Numbered from the stretch's first letter, positions 6,566 through 13,622 are shown. The stretch: DNA of 21,525 nt from Clostridia bacterium (GCA_017551645.1 JAFZLE010000080.1:1-21525); one strand, 5' to 3'. Notes: generated by a model not told the origin, from the letters alone. Numbers and translations are program-made.

Positions 6566-7012
6566 ATGTTGATGCCCAGTATCTTTGGTGAAAACCTGTT
6601 CGACGAATTCTTCGGAGACCTGGACCGGGAGTTCAGGCACATGGACCGCAAGCTGTACGGCAAGAACGCCGCCCGCGAGATGAAGACCGACGTGCACGAG
6701 CACGATGACCATTACGAGGTCGACATAGACCTGCCGGGCTTCAAAAAGGACGAAGTGACGCTGGAACTTGAAAACGGCTACCTGACCGTGACCGCGGCCA
6801 AGGGACTCGACAAGGACGAAACGACAAAGAAAGGCAAGCTGATCCGTCAGGAGAGGTACGCCGGTACGCTGCAGAGGAGCTTCTACGTGGGCGAAGAGCT
6901 CACCCAGGCCGACATAGGCGCGAAACTTGAGCACGGTGTGCTGAGCATAAACGTGCCCAAGAAGGAAGCGAAAAAGCTGCCTGAGAAGCAGACCATAATG
7001 ATCGAAGGCTAA
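6566..7012 (+). CDS. hsp20: Hsp20 family small heat-shock protein
   Basis: An ATP-independent holdase chaperone that binds unfolding proteins in the cytoplasm and keeps them soluble for refolding. The 148 residues are a normal Hsp20 length: a short N-terminal arm beginning MLMPSIFGENLFDEFFGDLD, then the alpha-crystallin domain from about residue 36 (MKTDVHEHDDHYEVDIDLPG), the conserved strand HGVLSINVPK near 130, and a C-terminal IMI tail motif (IxI/V) that docks between dimers. AAAGGAGG lies eight bases before the ATG at 6566. The frame stays open upstream to an ATG at 6464, but that one lacks a ribosome site. It is a single-gene unit, repressed by HrcA through CIRCE and closed by a strong hairpin terminator. 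Confidence 0.97.
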   Translation: MLMPSIFGENLFDEFFGDLDREFRHMDRKLYGKNAAREMKTDVHEHDDHYEVDIDLPGFKKDEVTLELENGYLTVTAAKGLDKDETTKKGKLIRQERYAGTLQRSFYVGEELTQADIGAKLEHGVLSINVPKKEAKKLPEKQTIMIEG

Positions 7013-7024
7013 AAAGAAAAAGAC

Positions 7025-7058
7025 GGGGGCCGGCGAAAAACCGGCCCCCCGCTTTTTT
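7025..7058. terminator. Bidirectional terminator between hsp20 and the PHP gene
   Basis: GGGGGCCGG (7025-7033) and CCGGCCCCC (7041-7049) form a perfect 9-bp stem. TTTTTT follows on the plus strand (7053-7058), and the minus strand reads GTCTTTTTCTTTTT after the stem, so it can serve both convergent genes. Confidence 0.93.
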
Positions 7059-7071
7059 ATCCGTTCGCTGG

Positions 7072-7866
7072 TCACGGCAGTATGAATTGGTCCTCTTTCG
7101 TGAGGCCCAGCGCCTCGATCACTTCCGGCGCGCGCTCGGGCACCACTTTCATGCCTTCCGGATGGTGGGCGTCGCTGGCCAGGTAGAACTTGCAGCCTTC
7201 CTCTCCCGCCAGGCGGTAGAGCCTCAGCATGGCATCGGAGTGCTCCCGCCAGCCTTCCCCGAAGCACGAAAGGTTTATCTCTATTCCCGCGCCCAAAGCG
7301 GCGAACCTGCGCATCGCCCCGCGGAAGCGCTTTTCGTCGACCAGGCTGTACACTTTATACTGGTCGCCCTCGCTGAATATCAGGCCGCAGGTGATGTGGG
7401 CGATGCCCACCTTGCGCCAGGGCAGGTCCATACGGCTCAATTGCTCGAGCCTCTCCGCCAGCAGGCCGGCCCTCTTTTCTTCGGTATCATAACTTTCTGA
7501 GCCCACCAGCCCCTTCATGTGGAAGTGGTTGGGCGGTATCACAATAAAGTCGAACTTGCCGTAATTGGCGGGGTCCAGCCCCAGCCTGGTTCCGCCGCAG
7601 TACTCCGTTTCGCAGCCGAACACCATCCTTACCTGCTCATCCTTTGGCAAAGGCAGGTTTTCGCTCACATGCTCTATATCCTGCGGTCTATAAAACCCGT
7701 TGGGATCCGGCACGAGGCGGTCCCATAGATGGTCGGTTATGCACTGTACGGTATACCCGTGCGCTTTCGCGAAGTCGAGTATGCTCCGGGGCGTCTGGGC
7801 AGGGTCATTTGAACACAGGGAAAGATACGTATGGCAGTGCAGGTCGTGGTCCACTGGAAATCTCAT
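7072..7866 (-). CDS. PHP-domain phosphoesterase (histidinol-phosphatase-like)
   Basis: A 264-residue PHP-domain hydrolase, a fold that cleaves phosphate esters with a three-metal centre. The expected ligands are present: DLHCHT (H10, H12), ITDH (D45, H46), CETEY (E86), NHFHMKG (H114 or H116), IAHITCG (H157) and ASDAHH (D232, H234). It resembles HisK-type histidinol phosphatases and the many PHP proteins acting on other substrates. With no his genes nearby, histidine biosynthesis is not supported by context. Frame extends upstream to 8067, but GGAGGAG lies seven bases before the ATG at 7866 and a promoter covers 7901-7928, so 7866 is the start. It is divergent from a nucleoside hydrolase and could act on nucleotides or sugar phosphates; that link is inference. 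Confidence 0.87.
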   Translation of the reverse strand: MRFPVDHDLHCHTYLSLCSNDPAQTPRSILDFAKAHGYTVQCITDHLWDRLVPDPNGFYRPQDIEHVSENLPLPKDEQVRMVFGCETEYCGGTRLGLDPANYGKFDFIVIPPNHFHMKGLVGSESYDTEEKRAGLLAERLEQLSRMDLPWRKVGIAHITCGLIFSEGDQYKVYSLVDEKRFRGAMRRFAALGAGIEINLSCFGEGWREHSDAMLRLYRLAGEEGCKFYLASDAHHPEGMKVVPERAPEVIEALGLTKEDQFILP

Positions 7867-7900
7867 AACGGCGCTCCTCCACGGTAAGTCATCCACGCAA

Positions 7901-7928
7901 ATTGTACACCAAACGGAAATAAAGTCAA
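7901..7928 (-). promoter_or_regulatory. Promoter of the PHP gene
   Basis: Minus-strand TTGACT (7923-7928), 16-base spacer, TACAAT (7901-7906): each hexamer is one base from consensus. The transcript would start near 7894, giving a leader of about 28 bases containing the GGAGGAG ribosome site. Confidence 0.75.
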
Positions 7929-7962
7929 GCGCCGGGTATATTTTAACGCGCTTGCAGGATTT

Positions 7963-7991
7963 TTGAGCATACGCGGCGAATTGTGTATTTT
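7963..7991 (+). promoter_or_regulatory. Candidate promoter of the nucleoside hydrolase gene
   Basis: TTGAGC (7963-7968), 17-base spacer, TATTTT (7986-7991). It is moderate in strength. The -10 sits inside the spacer of the inverted repeat at 7977-8008, and the ribosome site follows at 8009-8016. Confidence 0.5.
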
Positions 7992-8008
7992 TCGCGTCAA
8001 ACAATTCG
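7977..8008. promoter_or_regulatory. Perfect inverted repeat flanking the -10 (candidate operator)
   Basis: CGAATTGT (7977-7984) and ACAATTCG (8001-8008) are exact 8-base inverted arms with a 16-base spacer that contains the -10 hexamer. A dimeric repressor bound here would block transcription of the hydrolase gene. As RNA it could also form a stem right before the ribosome site, if transcription began further upstream. Confidence 0.55.
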
Positions 8009-8022
8009 AGGGAGGGATATCC

Positions 8023-8952
8023 TTGCTGAGCAACGAGCAGACAGTAAAAATGCTTGAACGGCCCCATGGCGTTGCGGACATGGTGCTGGACACGGACGCC
8101 TTCAACGAGATCGACGACCAGTTTGCCATCGCCTACGCCATAAACGCGCCTGAAAGGCTGCGGGTAAAGGCGTTCTACGCCGCGCCGTTTTTCAACGAGC
8201 GTTCTTCCGGCCCCGCGGACGGTATGGAAAGAAGCTATTACGAGATCAAAAAGCTGTTAAAGCTGGCCGAAAAGGAAGATTACCCCGTGTTCCGCGGTTC
8301 GTCAGGCTACCTGCCGGACGAAAAAACGCCCGTGCCCTCCGACGCATGCGACGACCTTATCCGCCTGGCAATGACGTATTCCTCTGAAAGGCCGCTGTAC
8401 GTGGTGTCCATAGGCGCCATAACCAACGTCGCCTCCGCGCTGATATCCAGACCAGAGATAGCGGAGCGCATAGTCGTGATCTGGCTGGGCTGCCACGCGC
8501 CCCACTGGGAGGACAATTACGAATTCAACGTGCGCCAGGACGTGGCCGCCGCGCGGGCGGTGTTCGATTCCGGCGTGCCCCTGGTGATGCTGCCCGCCCA
8601 GGGCACGGTGAGCGCCTTCGCCACCACGGGGCCCGAATTGGAATACTGGCTGCGGGGCAAAAATCCCCTGTGCGAATACCTTATCGACCACACCATCGAG
8701 GCCGCCAACGAGTACGCCAGGGGCCATGTGTGGAGCCGCACCATCTGGGATGTCACGGGCATAGGCTGGCTCATGAACGACGACAAAAAGCAGCTGATGC
8801 GGGACAGGATAGTGCCACGCCCCATCCCCGAGTACAGCCACCACCTGTCCTGGGACTTCCGCCGACCGCCCTGCCGCATGGTGTACCACATCAACCGCGA
8901 CGGGCTGTTCCAGGACCTGTTCGACCATTTGGCGACCGATAAACGGGGTTAG
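8023..8952 (+). CDS. Nucleoside hydrolase (inosine-uridine preferring family)
   Basis: Hydrolyses the N-glycosidic bond of ribonucleosides to give base and ribose, a cytoplasmic salvage step. The signature is LDTDAFNEIDDQFAIAYAI (22-40), whose Asp cluster (D23, D25, D31, D32) binds Ca and the ribose. Other family features are VVSIGAITNVASAL, EFNVRQDVAAARAVFDSG (the conserved N and D region), and a C-terminal TIWDVTGIGWL stretch. The 309 residues match the usual 300-330. The frame opens at 7963, but GGGAGGG lies six bases before the TTG at 8023, and the candidate -10 at 7986-7991 would be inside the longer version, so TTG 8023 is preferred. The NEIDDQFA variant suggests a subfamily of undetermined base preference. 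Divergent neighbour: a PHP phosphoesterase. Confidence 0.92.
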   Translation: MLSNEQTVKMLERPHGVADMVLDTDAFNEIDDQFAIAYAINAPERLRVKAFYAAPFFNERSSGPADGMERSYYEIKKLLKLAEKEDYPVFRGSSGYLPDEKTPVPSDACDDLIRLAMTYSSERPLYVVSIGAITNVASALISRPEIAERIVVIWLGCHAPHWEDNYEFNVRQDVAAARAVFDSGVPLVMLPAQGTVSAFATTGPELEYWLRGKNPLCEYLIDHTIEAANEYARGHVWSRTIWDVTGIGWLMNDDKKQLMRDRIVPRPIPEYSHHLSWDFRRPPCRMVYHINRDGLFQDLFDHLATDKRG

Positions 8953-8972
8953 AGCGCCCTCCCGCCGAGATA

Positions 8973-9013
8973 TCGGTTTTCGGCATCCCGAAAATCGGTT
9001 TTCCGAAAACCGA
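8973..9013 (+). repeat. Mutually exclusive inverted repeats after the nucleoside hydrolase gene
   Basis: TCGGTTTTCGG (8973-8983) pairs perfectly over 11 bp with CCGAAAACCGA (9003-9013). Two competing hairpins are also possible: 8974-8983 with 8988-8997 (one G-U), and TCGGTTTT (8995-9002) with AAAACCGA (9006-9013). The element is built from three copies of one unit, with no U-run after it. It starts 21 bases after the stop codon. Confidence 0.55.
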
Positions 9014-9064
9014 CGCCTATATAAAGGACGAAAAAAAGAACTAAGCAATAAAGTCCTGACAGAC

Positions 9065-9092
9065 AAAAGACGGCCGCCCGCGCCGTCTTTTT
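9065..9092 (+). terminator. Rho-independent terminator downstream of the nucleoside hydrolase
   Basis: AAAAGACGGC (9065-9074) and GCCGTCTTTT (9082-9091) form a perfect 10-bp stem around CGCCCGC, ending in a T-run. The next 120 bases up to the -10 at 9216 hold an AT-rich patch (about 9150-9170) and no gene that I can support. Confidence 0.88.
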
Positions 9093-9215
9093 CTCAAAGA
9101 AACGGGAACACTGCGCCGAAGAAAGCTCCCGGCCGCCGCAGCTCAAAAATATTAAATTTATATTACGATTGGCTCGTGGCGGGGACAGGCTGTGGCGCGA
9201 TCTGCCTTTTGAGAG

Positions 9216-9221
9216 TATAAT
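9216..9221 (+). promoter_or_regulatory. -10 element of the radical SAM-feo operon
   Basis: Perfect TATAAT 33 bases before the ATG at 9255; the -35 region (TGGCGC at 9193-9198) is far from consensus. This suggests that an activator is needed. No clear Fur-type palindrome was seen around it. Confidence 0.5.
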
Positions 9222-9254
9222 GTTACCTTGAGGAAACAAACAGGGAGGTAAGCC

Positions 9255-10376
9255 ATGCCCGGCAGTCTTAGCGTGCTCGTAAAGCCCGTGAGCGGGGCGT
9301 GCAACCTGAACTGTTCCTACTGTTTTTACGGGGAAGAAGCCGCCGAAAGGGCCGAAAAGCGCCTGCCGCCCATGTCAGACACCACGCTGGAGGCGCTCGT
9401 AAGGCGCGTATTCGGGAGCCGTGAGACTGAAGTGTTCTTCGTGTTCCAGGGCGGCGAGCCCACGCTGGCGGGCCGGGAGTTCTTTGAGCGCGCCGTGAGC
9501 CTGCAAAAACAATATTCCCGTGGCAAAAGATTCCACAATTCCCTGCAGACCAACGGCCTGAAGCTGGACAGCGAATGGTGCGGTTTCCTCAAAAATGAGG
9601 ACTTCCTGGTGGGACTGTCCCTGGACGGCGACACAGCCGCCCACGACGCCTGTCGGAAGGACAAATCCGGTCTGGGCACCCACGGGCGCGTGCTGGCGGC
9701 GGCGGAACTGTTAAACGCCAGCGAAGTACCGTTCAACGTGCTCAGCGTGCTCACGCGGCACAACGTAAGCGAACCCGAAAAGACCTACGCCGCGCTAAGG
9801 CCTTTTGGCTACATACAGTTCATACCCTGCGTGGCGCCCCTGCGCGGCGCCTACGAAAATGAGCTACCCGACTGCGCGCAGCTGGGCGATTTTCTGATAA
9901 AGACCTACGAGCTTTATAAGGAAGACCTGCTCTCCGGGCATTTCGTGAGCGTCAGGATGCTGGACAACTGGCTGCAGATGCTCATGGGCTACCGCCCCGA
10001 AAGCTGTTCCATGGACAGCATGTGCCGGCTAAGCTTTACGGTAGAGGCAGACGGCAGCGTGTATCCCTGCGACTTCTACTGTTTCGACGAATGGAAACTG
10101 GGAAACGTGAATGAGAACGGCTTTGACGAGATGCGCTCCTCCCCTGCCGCCCAAAGGTTCGTGACGTCTTCCGCGCCCGTGGCGGACGAATGCCGCAAAT
10201 GCCGGTACTTCGCCCTGTGCCGGGGCGGATGCAGGCGTTTAAGGGAAAACCCCGCCCGGGAAGAGCTGGGTCTTAACCGCTACTGCGGGGCATACAGGCG
10301 CTTTTTTGACGCGAAATACATGGACATGGCGCGCCTCGCGGGCATGATAGCCGCCCGGCGCGGGCTGAAACGGTGA
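9255..10376 (+). CDS. Anaerobic sulfatase-maturase-type radical SAM/SPASM protein
   Basis: A radical SAM enzyme that in this family oxidises a Cys or Ser of a sulfatase to formylglycine in the cytoplasm before export. The cluster motif is CNLNCSYC (C16, C20, C23), followed by QGGEPTLAG near 65-73 and SLQTNG. The C-terminal SPASM part carries the maturase Cys pattern: CSMDSMC, YPCDFYC, then CRKCRYFALCRGGC and RYC, for two more 4Fe-4S clusters. The Asp in YPCD corresponds to the proposed catalytic base of clostridial anSME. The 373 residues match that family. AGGGAGG lies five to six bases before the ATG. No sulfatase is in the window, so its client is elsewhere or it modifies another peptide. 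The feo genes follow within about 33 bases, probably in the same transcript. Confidence 0.9.
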   Translation: MPGSLSVLVKPVSGACNLNCSYCFYGEEAAERAEKRLPPMSDTTLEALVRRVFGSRETEVFFVFQGGEPTLAGREFFERAVSLQKQYSRGKRFHNSLQTNGLKLDSEWCGFLKNEDFLVGLSLDGDTAAHDACRKDKSGLGTHGRVLAAAELLNASEVPFNVLSVLTRHNVSEPEKTYAALRPFGYIQFIPCVAPLRGAYENELPDCAQLGDFLIKTYELYKEDLLSGHFVSVRMLDNWLQMLMGYRPESCSMDSMCRLSFTVEADGSVYPCDFYCFDEWKLGNVNENGFDEMRSSPAAQRFVTSSAPVADECRKCRYFALCRGGCRRLRENPAREELGLNRYCGAYRRFFDAKYMDMARLAGMIAARRGLKR

Positions 10377-10409
10377 TACATCCGATCTAATTATTCAGAG
10401 GTGAGATAT

Positions 10410-12752
10410 TTGAAGCTCAGCGAACTAAAGCCCGGCTCTTCCGCCCGCATAGACCGCGTAGGCGGCGAAGGCGCGTTAAGGCAGCATTTTCTGGACATGG
10501 GCGTTATCCCCGGCACCGATATCACGCTGGTAAAACTGGCGCCCATGGGCGACCCCATGGAATTCAGGCTCCGGGGCTACGAGCTCACCCTCAGGGTAGC
10601 CGACGCGGATAAAATCGACGCCACGGCCATATCCCCCGACATCTCCGCCCAGGAGAGCGCCCGCGAAAAGCGCTTTACCGATCACCCCGGTCTGGGCGAG
10701 GAAGGCAAGTTCCACCCCAAGGGCAGCGGCGACCCCCTGCCGGAAGGCAGCCTGCTGACGTTCGCGCTGGTAGGCAACCAGAACTGCGGAAAGACCACAC
10801 TGTTCAACCAGCTCACCGGGGCCAACCAACACGTGGGCAACTTTCCCGGCGTCACGGTGGACCGCAAGGACGGTGCCATACGCGGCCACAAGGACACGCT
10901 CATCACCGACCTGCCCGGCATATATTCCATGTCGCCATATTCCAGCGAGGAAATGGTGTCCCGCAATTTCGTGCTGGACAGCAAACCCAGCGCCATAATA
11001 AACATAGTGGACGCCACGAACATAGAGCGCAACCTGTACCTCACCATGCAGCTGCTGGAAATGAACACGCCCATGGTGGTGGCGCTCAATATGATGGACG
11101 AGCTGCGCGGCAACGGAGGTATGGTGGACATAAACGCCATGGAAGCCATGCTGGGCGTGCCCGTGGTGCCCATCTCCGCGGTCAAAAACGAGGGCGTTGA
11201 CGAGCTGGTGCGCCACGCGGTGCACGTGGCCAAGTACCGTGAAAGGCCTTTAAGGCAGGACTTCTGCTTCCCGGAAGACCACGGCGGCGCGGTGCACAGG
11301 GCCCTGCACGCGGTGAGCCACCTGATAGAGGACCATGCCGAGGAAGCAGGGCTGCCCGTTCGTTTCGCGGCAAGCAAGCTCGTGGAGGGCGACAGCGATA
11401 TCCTTTCCCGCCTGAACCTGGACAAAAACGAGCAGGAAATGCTGGAACACATAGTGCTCCAGATGGAAAACGAGCGCGAGCTTGACCACAGCGCCGCCAT
11501 GGCGGACATGCGCTTCGATTACATCGAAAGGGTGTCCGACGCCTGCGTAACCCGCCCCAGGGAAAGTAAAGAGCATGTGCGCAGCCAGAAGATGGATAAG
11601 CTGCTCACCGGCAAGTACACTGCCCTGCCCCTGTTCATCGGCATAATGGCACTGGTGTTCTTCCTTACCTTCTTCCTTATCGGTCCCTTCCTGCAGGATC
11701 TGCTGGCCGGCGGGATAGAGGCGCTGGGCAGGCTGGTCGGAAAAGCCATGGAAGCCGGCAATGTGAACGAGACCATCAAAAGTCTGGTGCTGGACGGCAT
11801 ATTCGAGGGCGTGGGAAGCGTACTCAGCTTCATGCCCCTTATAGTGACCCTGTTTTTCTTCCTGTCCATGCTGGAGGACAGCGGCTACATCGCCCGGGTG
11901 GCCTTCGTTATGGACAAGCTGCTCAGGCGCATAGGCCTTTCGGGGCGCAGTATAGTGCCCATGCTGATAGGTTTCGGCTGCACGGTGCCCGCGGTGATGT
12001 CCACCCGCACCCTGCCCAGCGACCGGGACAGGCGCATGACCATACTGCTCACACCCTTTATGTCCTGCACCGCCAAGCTGCCCATATACAGCTTTTTCGT
12101 GAGCGCGTTCTTTCCCAGGTACAGCTGGCTGATAATCACGGGACTGTACCTGCTGGGCATAGTTACGGGCGTGCTGGTGGCGCTCGTATACCGCAAGACG
12201 CTGTTCAAGGGCGAAGCGGTGCCCTTCGTCATGGAGCTGCCCAACTACCGTCTGCCCAGTCCGCGGAACGTGGGCCAGCTTCTGTGGGAAAAGGCCCGGG
12301 ACTTTCTGCACCGCGCCTTCTCGGTGATACTCATTGCCACCATAGCGGTATGGTTCCTGCAGAGTTTCGACTTCCGCTTCAACCTGGTCAGCGATTCCCA
12401 TAACAGCATACTGGCGGTCATCGCGGGCTTTGTGGCGCCCGTGTTCAGGCCCGTGGGCCTGGGCGACTGGCGCATAGTCACCTCCCTTGTCAGCGGCTTT
12501 ATGGCCAAGGAGAGCGTGGTGTCCGTGATGGAGATACTGTTCACGGACGGCGTGCAGGCCATCGGAAGCCTGACCGCCGCGTGCCTGCTGGTGTTCAGCC
12601 TGCTGTATACCCCCTGTGTGGCAGCCATAGCGTCCATACGCAGGGAGATGGGCCGCAGGTGGGCGTTTTACGTGATCCTGCTGCAGTGTTCCATAGCCTG
12701 GATAGCCGCGCTGATCGTGCGGCTGACAGGCATGCTGCTGGGCGCGGCGTAG
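10410..12752 (+). CDS. feoB: FeoA-FeoB fusion, ferrous iron transporter
   Basis: Imports Fe2+ across the cytoplasmic membrane using a GTPase-coupled pore. Residues 1-72 are a FeoA (SH3-like) domain beginning KLSELKPGSSARI; a linker runs to about 115. The G domain follows: G1 GNQNCGKTT (122-130), G2 threonine in FPGVTV (near 149), G3 DLPG (167-170), G4 NMMD (227-230) and G5 SAVKNEG (256-262). The membrane part starts near 405 and contains the pore motifs GFGCTVPAVMSTR and LYTPCVAAIASIRRE. Total 780 residues. GTG at 10401 is in frame, but GAGGTG ends six bases before the TTG at 10410, and the resulting KLSELKPG start matches standalone FeoA, so TTG is preferred. It lies between the radical SAM gene and a Cys-rich miniprotein. 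Fusion of FeoA to FeoB is known in Firmicutes and Bacteroidetes. Confidence 0.96.
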   Translation: MKLSELKPGSSARIDRVGGEGALRQHFLDMGVIPGTDITLVKLAPMGDPMEFRLRGYELTLRVADADKIDATAISPDISAQESAREKRFTDHPGLGEEGKFHPKGSGDPLPEGSLLTFALVGNQNCGKTTLFNQLTGANQHVGNFPGVTVDRKDGAIRGHKDTLITDLPGIYSMSPYSSEEMVSRNFVLDSKPSAIINIVDATNIERNLYLTMQLLEMNTPMVVALNMMDELRGNGGMVDINAMEAMLGVPVVPISAVKNEGVDELVRHAVHVAKYRERPLRQDFCFPEDHGGAVHRALHAVSHLIEDHAEEAGLPVRFAASKLVEGDSDILSRLNLDKNEQEMLEHIVLQMENERELDHSAAMADMRFDYIERVSDACVTRPRESKEHVRSQKMDKLLTGKYTALPLFIGIMALVFFLTFFLIGPFLQDLLAGGIEALGRLVGKAMEAGNVNETIKSLVLDGIFEGVGSVLSFMPLIVTLFFFLSMLEDSGYIARVAFVMDKLLRRIGLSGRSIVPMLIGFGCTVPAVMSTRTLPSDRDRRMTILLTPFMSCTAKLPIYSFFVSAFFPRYSWLIITGLYLLGIVTGVLVALVYRKTLFKGEAVPFVMELPNYRLPSPRNVGQLLWEKARDFLHRAFSVILIATIAVWFLQSFDFRFNLVSDSHNSILAVIAGFVAPVFRPVGLGDWRIVTSLVSGFMAKESVVSVMEILFTDGVQAIGSLTAACLLVFSLLYTPCVAAIASIRREMGRRWAFYVILLQCSIAWIAALIVRLTGMLLGAA

Positions 12753-12761
12753 GAGGCCGGT

Positions 12762-12911
12762 ATGAATGTCTGGGACATACTCATTATAGTGCTGGTCGCC
12801 GCGGCTATTGTGTTTGCGGTCATACGCGTAAGAAAAGGCAAGAGCCGCTGCTGCGAAAGTGGCTGCGGATGCGGATGCGCGGGCTGCCCGAAAAGACCCG
12901 ATAACAAATAG
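12762..12911 (+). CDS. FeoB-associated Cys-rich membrane miniprotein
   Basis: A 49-residue protein encoded nine bases after feoB; its ribosome site AGGAGG overlaps the feoB stop codon. One membrane helix (about 4-22, WDILIIVLVAAAIVFAVIRV) is followed by a basic stretch (RVRKGKSR) and a Cys cluster with six Cys at 30, 31, 35, 37, 39 and 42 (CCESGCGCGCAGC), then a polar tail. This is the layout of the small FeoB-associated Cys-rich proteins found next to feoB in Firmicutes, thought to assist Fe2+ delivery in the manner of FeoC; the mechanism is not established. The basic segment next to the helix predicts the Cys cluster on the cytoplasmic side, suited to receiving iron leaving the pore. A terminator follows directly. 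Confidence 0.9.
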   Translation: MNVWDILIIVLVAAAIVFAVIRVRKGKSRCCESGCGCGCAGCPKRPDNK

Positions 12912-12918
12912 AGCATAC

Positions 12919-12946
12919 AAAAAAGGCGGCGCGCGCCGCCTTTTTT
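12919..12946. terminator. Bidirectional terminator between feo and the C39-like gene
   Basis: AAAAAAGGCGGCGCGCGCCGCCTTTTTT is a perfect palindrome: an 8-bp GC arm on each side flanked by six A and six T. It terminates the plus-strand feo transcript and the convergent minus-strand peptidase gene. Confidence 0.93.
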
Positions 12947-12963
12947 ATTTGTCATCCGCAGGT

Positions 12964-13545
12964 TTAATCGGTCTTTTTGCTGAACAGGAAAAACGGCCGG
13001 TCATGGCAGTCCTCACGTATTACGGAAAAGTCCGCGAACGCCTCGTTGCCCTCCATGCGCACTTTGCCCTTCCTGCCGGGGATGTCGAAGCGCCCGGGGC
13101 GGTACATGGGATCCCACACCTTTACGGTGTTCCCCTCTATGCCCGCCAGCACGATATAGTGCCCGCCGTCCGAGAACACGCCTGTCCAGCCGTCTTCCGG
13201 CCTGTCGCCGTAGGTGTTCGCGATGACCAGGCCCTTTTTATGTTCCAGGAAAGCCTTCGCCTCGTCCGCGTCCTCGGTATCGGTCACATTGAGCCCGAAG
13301 CGCTCGGCGAATACGGGCGAGAACCTGTACAGGTCGGTGCCCGGCTTTTCCCGCGCCCCGCACTCTATGGCGAGGCGGCACGCTTCCTCGGGCGGGAAGC
13401 TCACTCCCAGCATGTTTTCCGCCACCATGGAGGCGCAGCAGGGCCCGCAGCCGTTGTCCGCTATGGTGCCCTTGCCCGTGCGCTGATTGGGATAGGGCGT
13501 GTCTGGGTAGTCCAGCTGGCAGTAGAACACAGGCTGTCTGTTCAT
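12964..13545 (-). CDS. C39-like (papain-fold) cysteine peptidase
   Basis: A 193-residue protein with the hallmarks of the C39-like peptidase fold: NGCGPCCASM with C33 as likely nucleophile, DGGHYIVLAGI with H129, and VWDP with D145 completing the triad. An upstream Gln expected for the oxyanion hole may be Q21 or Q10. No signal peptide or transporter domain is present, so it is a free-standing cytoplasmic or unconventionally exported hydrolase, unlike C39 domains of bacteriocin exporters. Substrate unknown. An ATG at 13566 is in frame, but AAAGGAG lies eight bases before the ATG at 13545, which was chosen. It follows the M16C-SLH gene by 77 bases on the same strand with a hairpin between, so it is probably read by leak-through from that gene. 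Confidence 0.82.
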   Translation of the reverse strand: MNRQPVFYCQLDYPDTPYPNQRTGKGTIADNGCGPCCASMVAENMLGVSFPPEEACRLAIECGAREKPGTDLYRFSPVFAERFGLNVTDTEDADEAKAFLEHKKGLVIANTYGDRPEDGWTGVFSDGGHYIVLAGIEGNTVKVWDPMYRPGRFDIPGRKGKVRMEGNEAFADFSVIREDCHDRPFFLFSKKTD

Positions 13546-13567
13546 GGGATCGTCTCCTTTACGCATT

Positions 13568-13610
13568 AAACAAAACGGGGCGCTGCGGAAAAAGCGTCCG
13601 CGGCAGCCCC
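13568..13610 (-). terminator. Probable (leaky) terminator after the M16C-SLH gene
   Basis: On the minus strand GGGGC (13606-13610) pairs with GCCCC (13577-13581), and inside it GCGGA (13597-13601) pairs with TCCGC (13585-13589), separated by an asymmetric internal loop. The tail reads GTTTTGTTT, a broken T-run. It ends only about 23 bases before the next gene's ATG. Confidence 0.55.
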
Positions 13611-13622
13611 TTTGTCAAAGAT

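Noticed and set aside
8949..9239. Minus-strand open frame of 96 codons in the gap after the nucleoside hydrolase
   Set aside because: It runs through a terminator and repeat structures, has no ribosome site and no recognisable domain.
9193..9254. Fur-type operator before the radical SAM-feo operon
   Set aside because: No stretch close to the GATAATGATTATCATTATC pattern was seen by eye around the promoter or before feoAB.
11250..12920. Minus-strand open frame of 556 codons inside feoB
   Set aside because: His/Gln/Tyr-rich shadow of the membrane part of FeoB, with no domain; the plus-strand FeoB assignment is certain.
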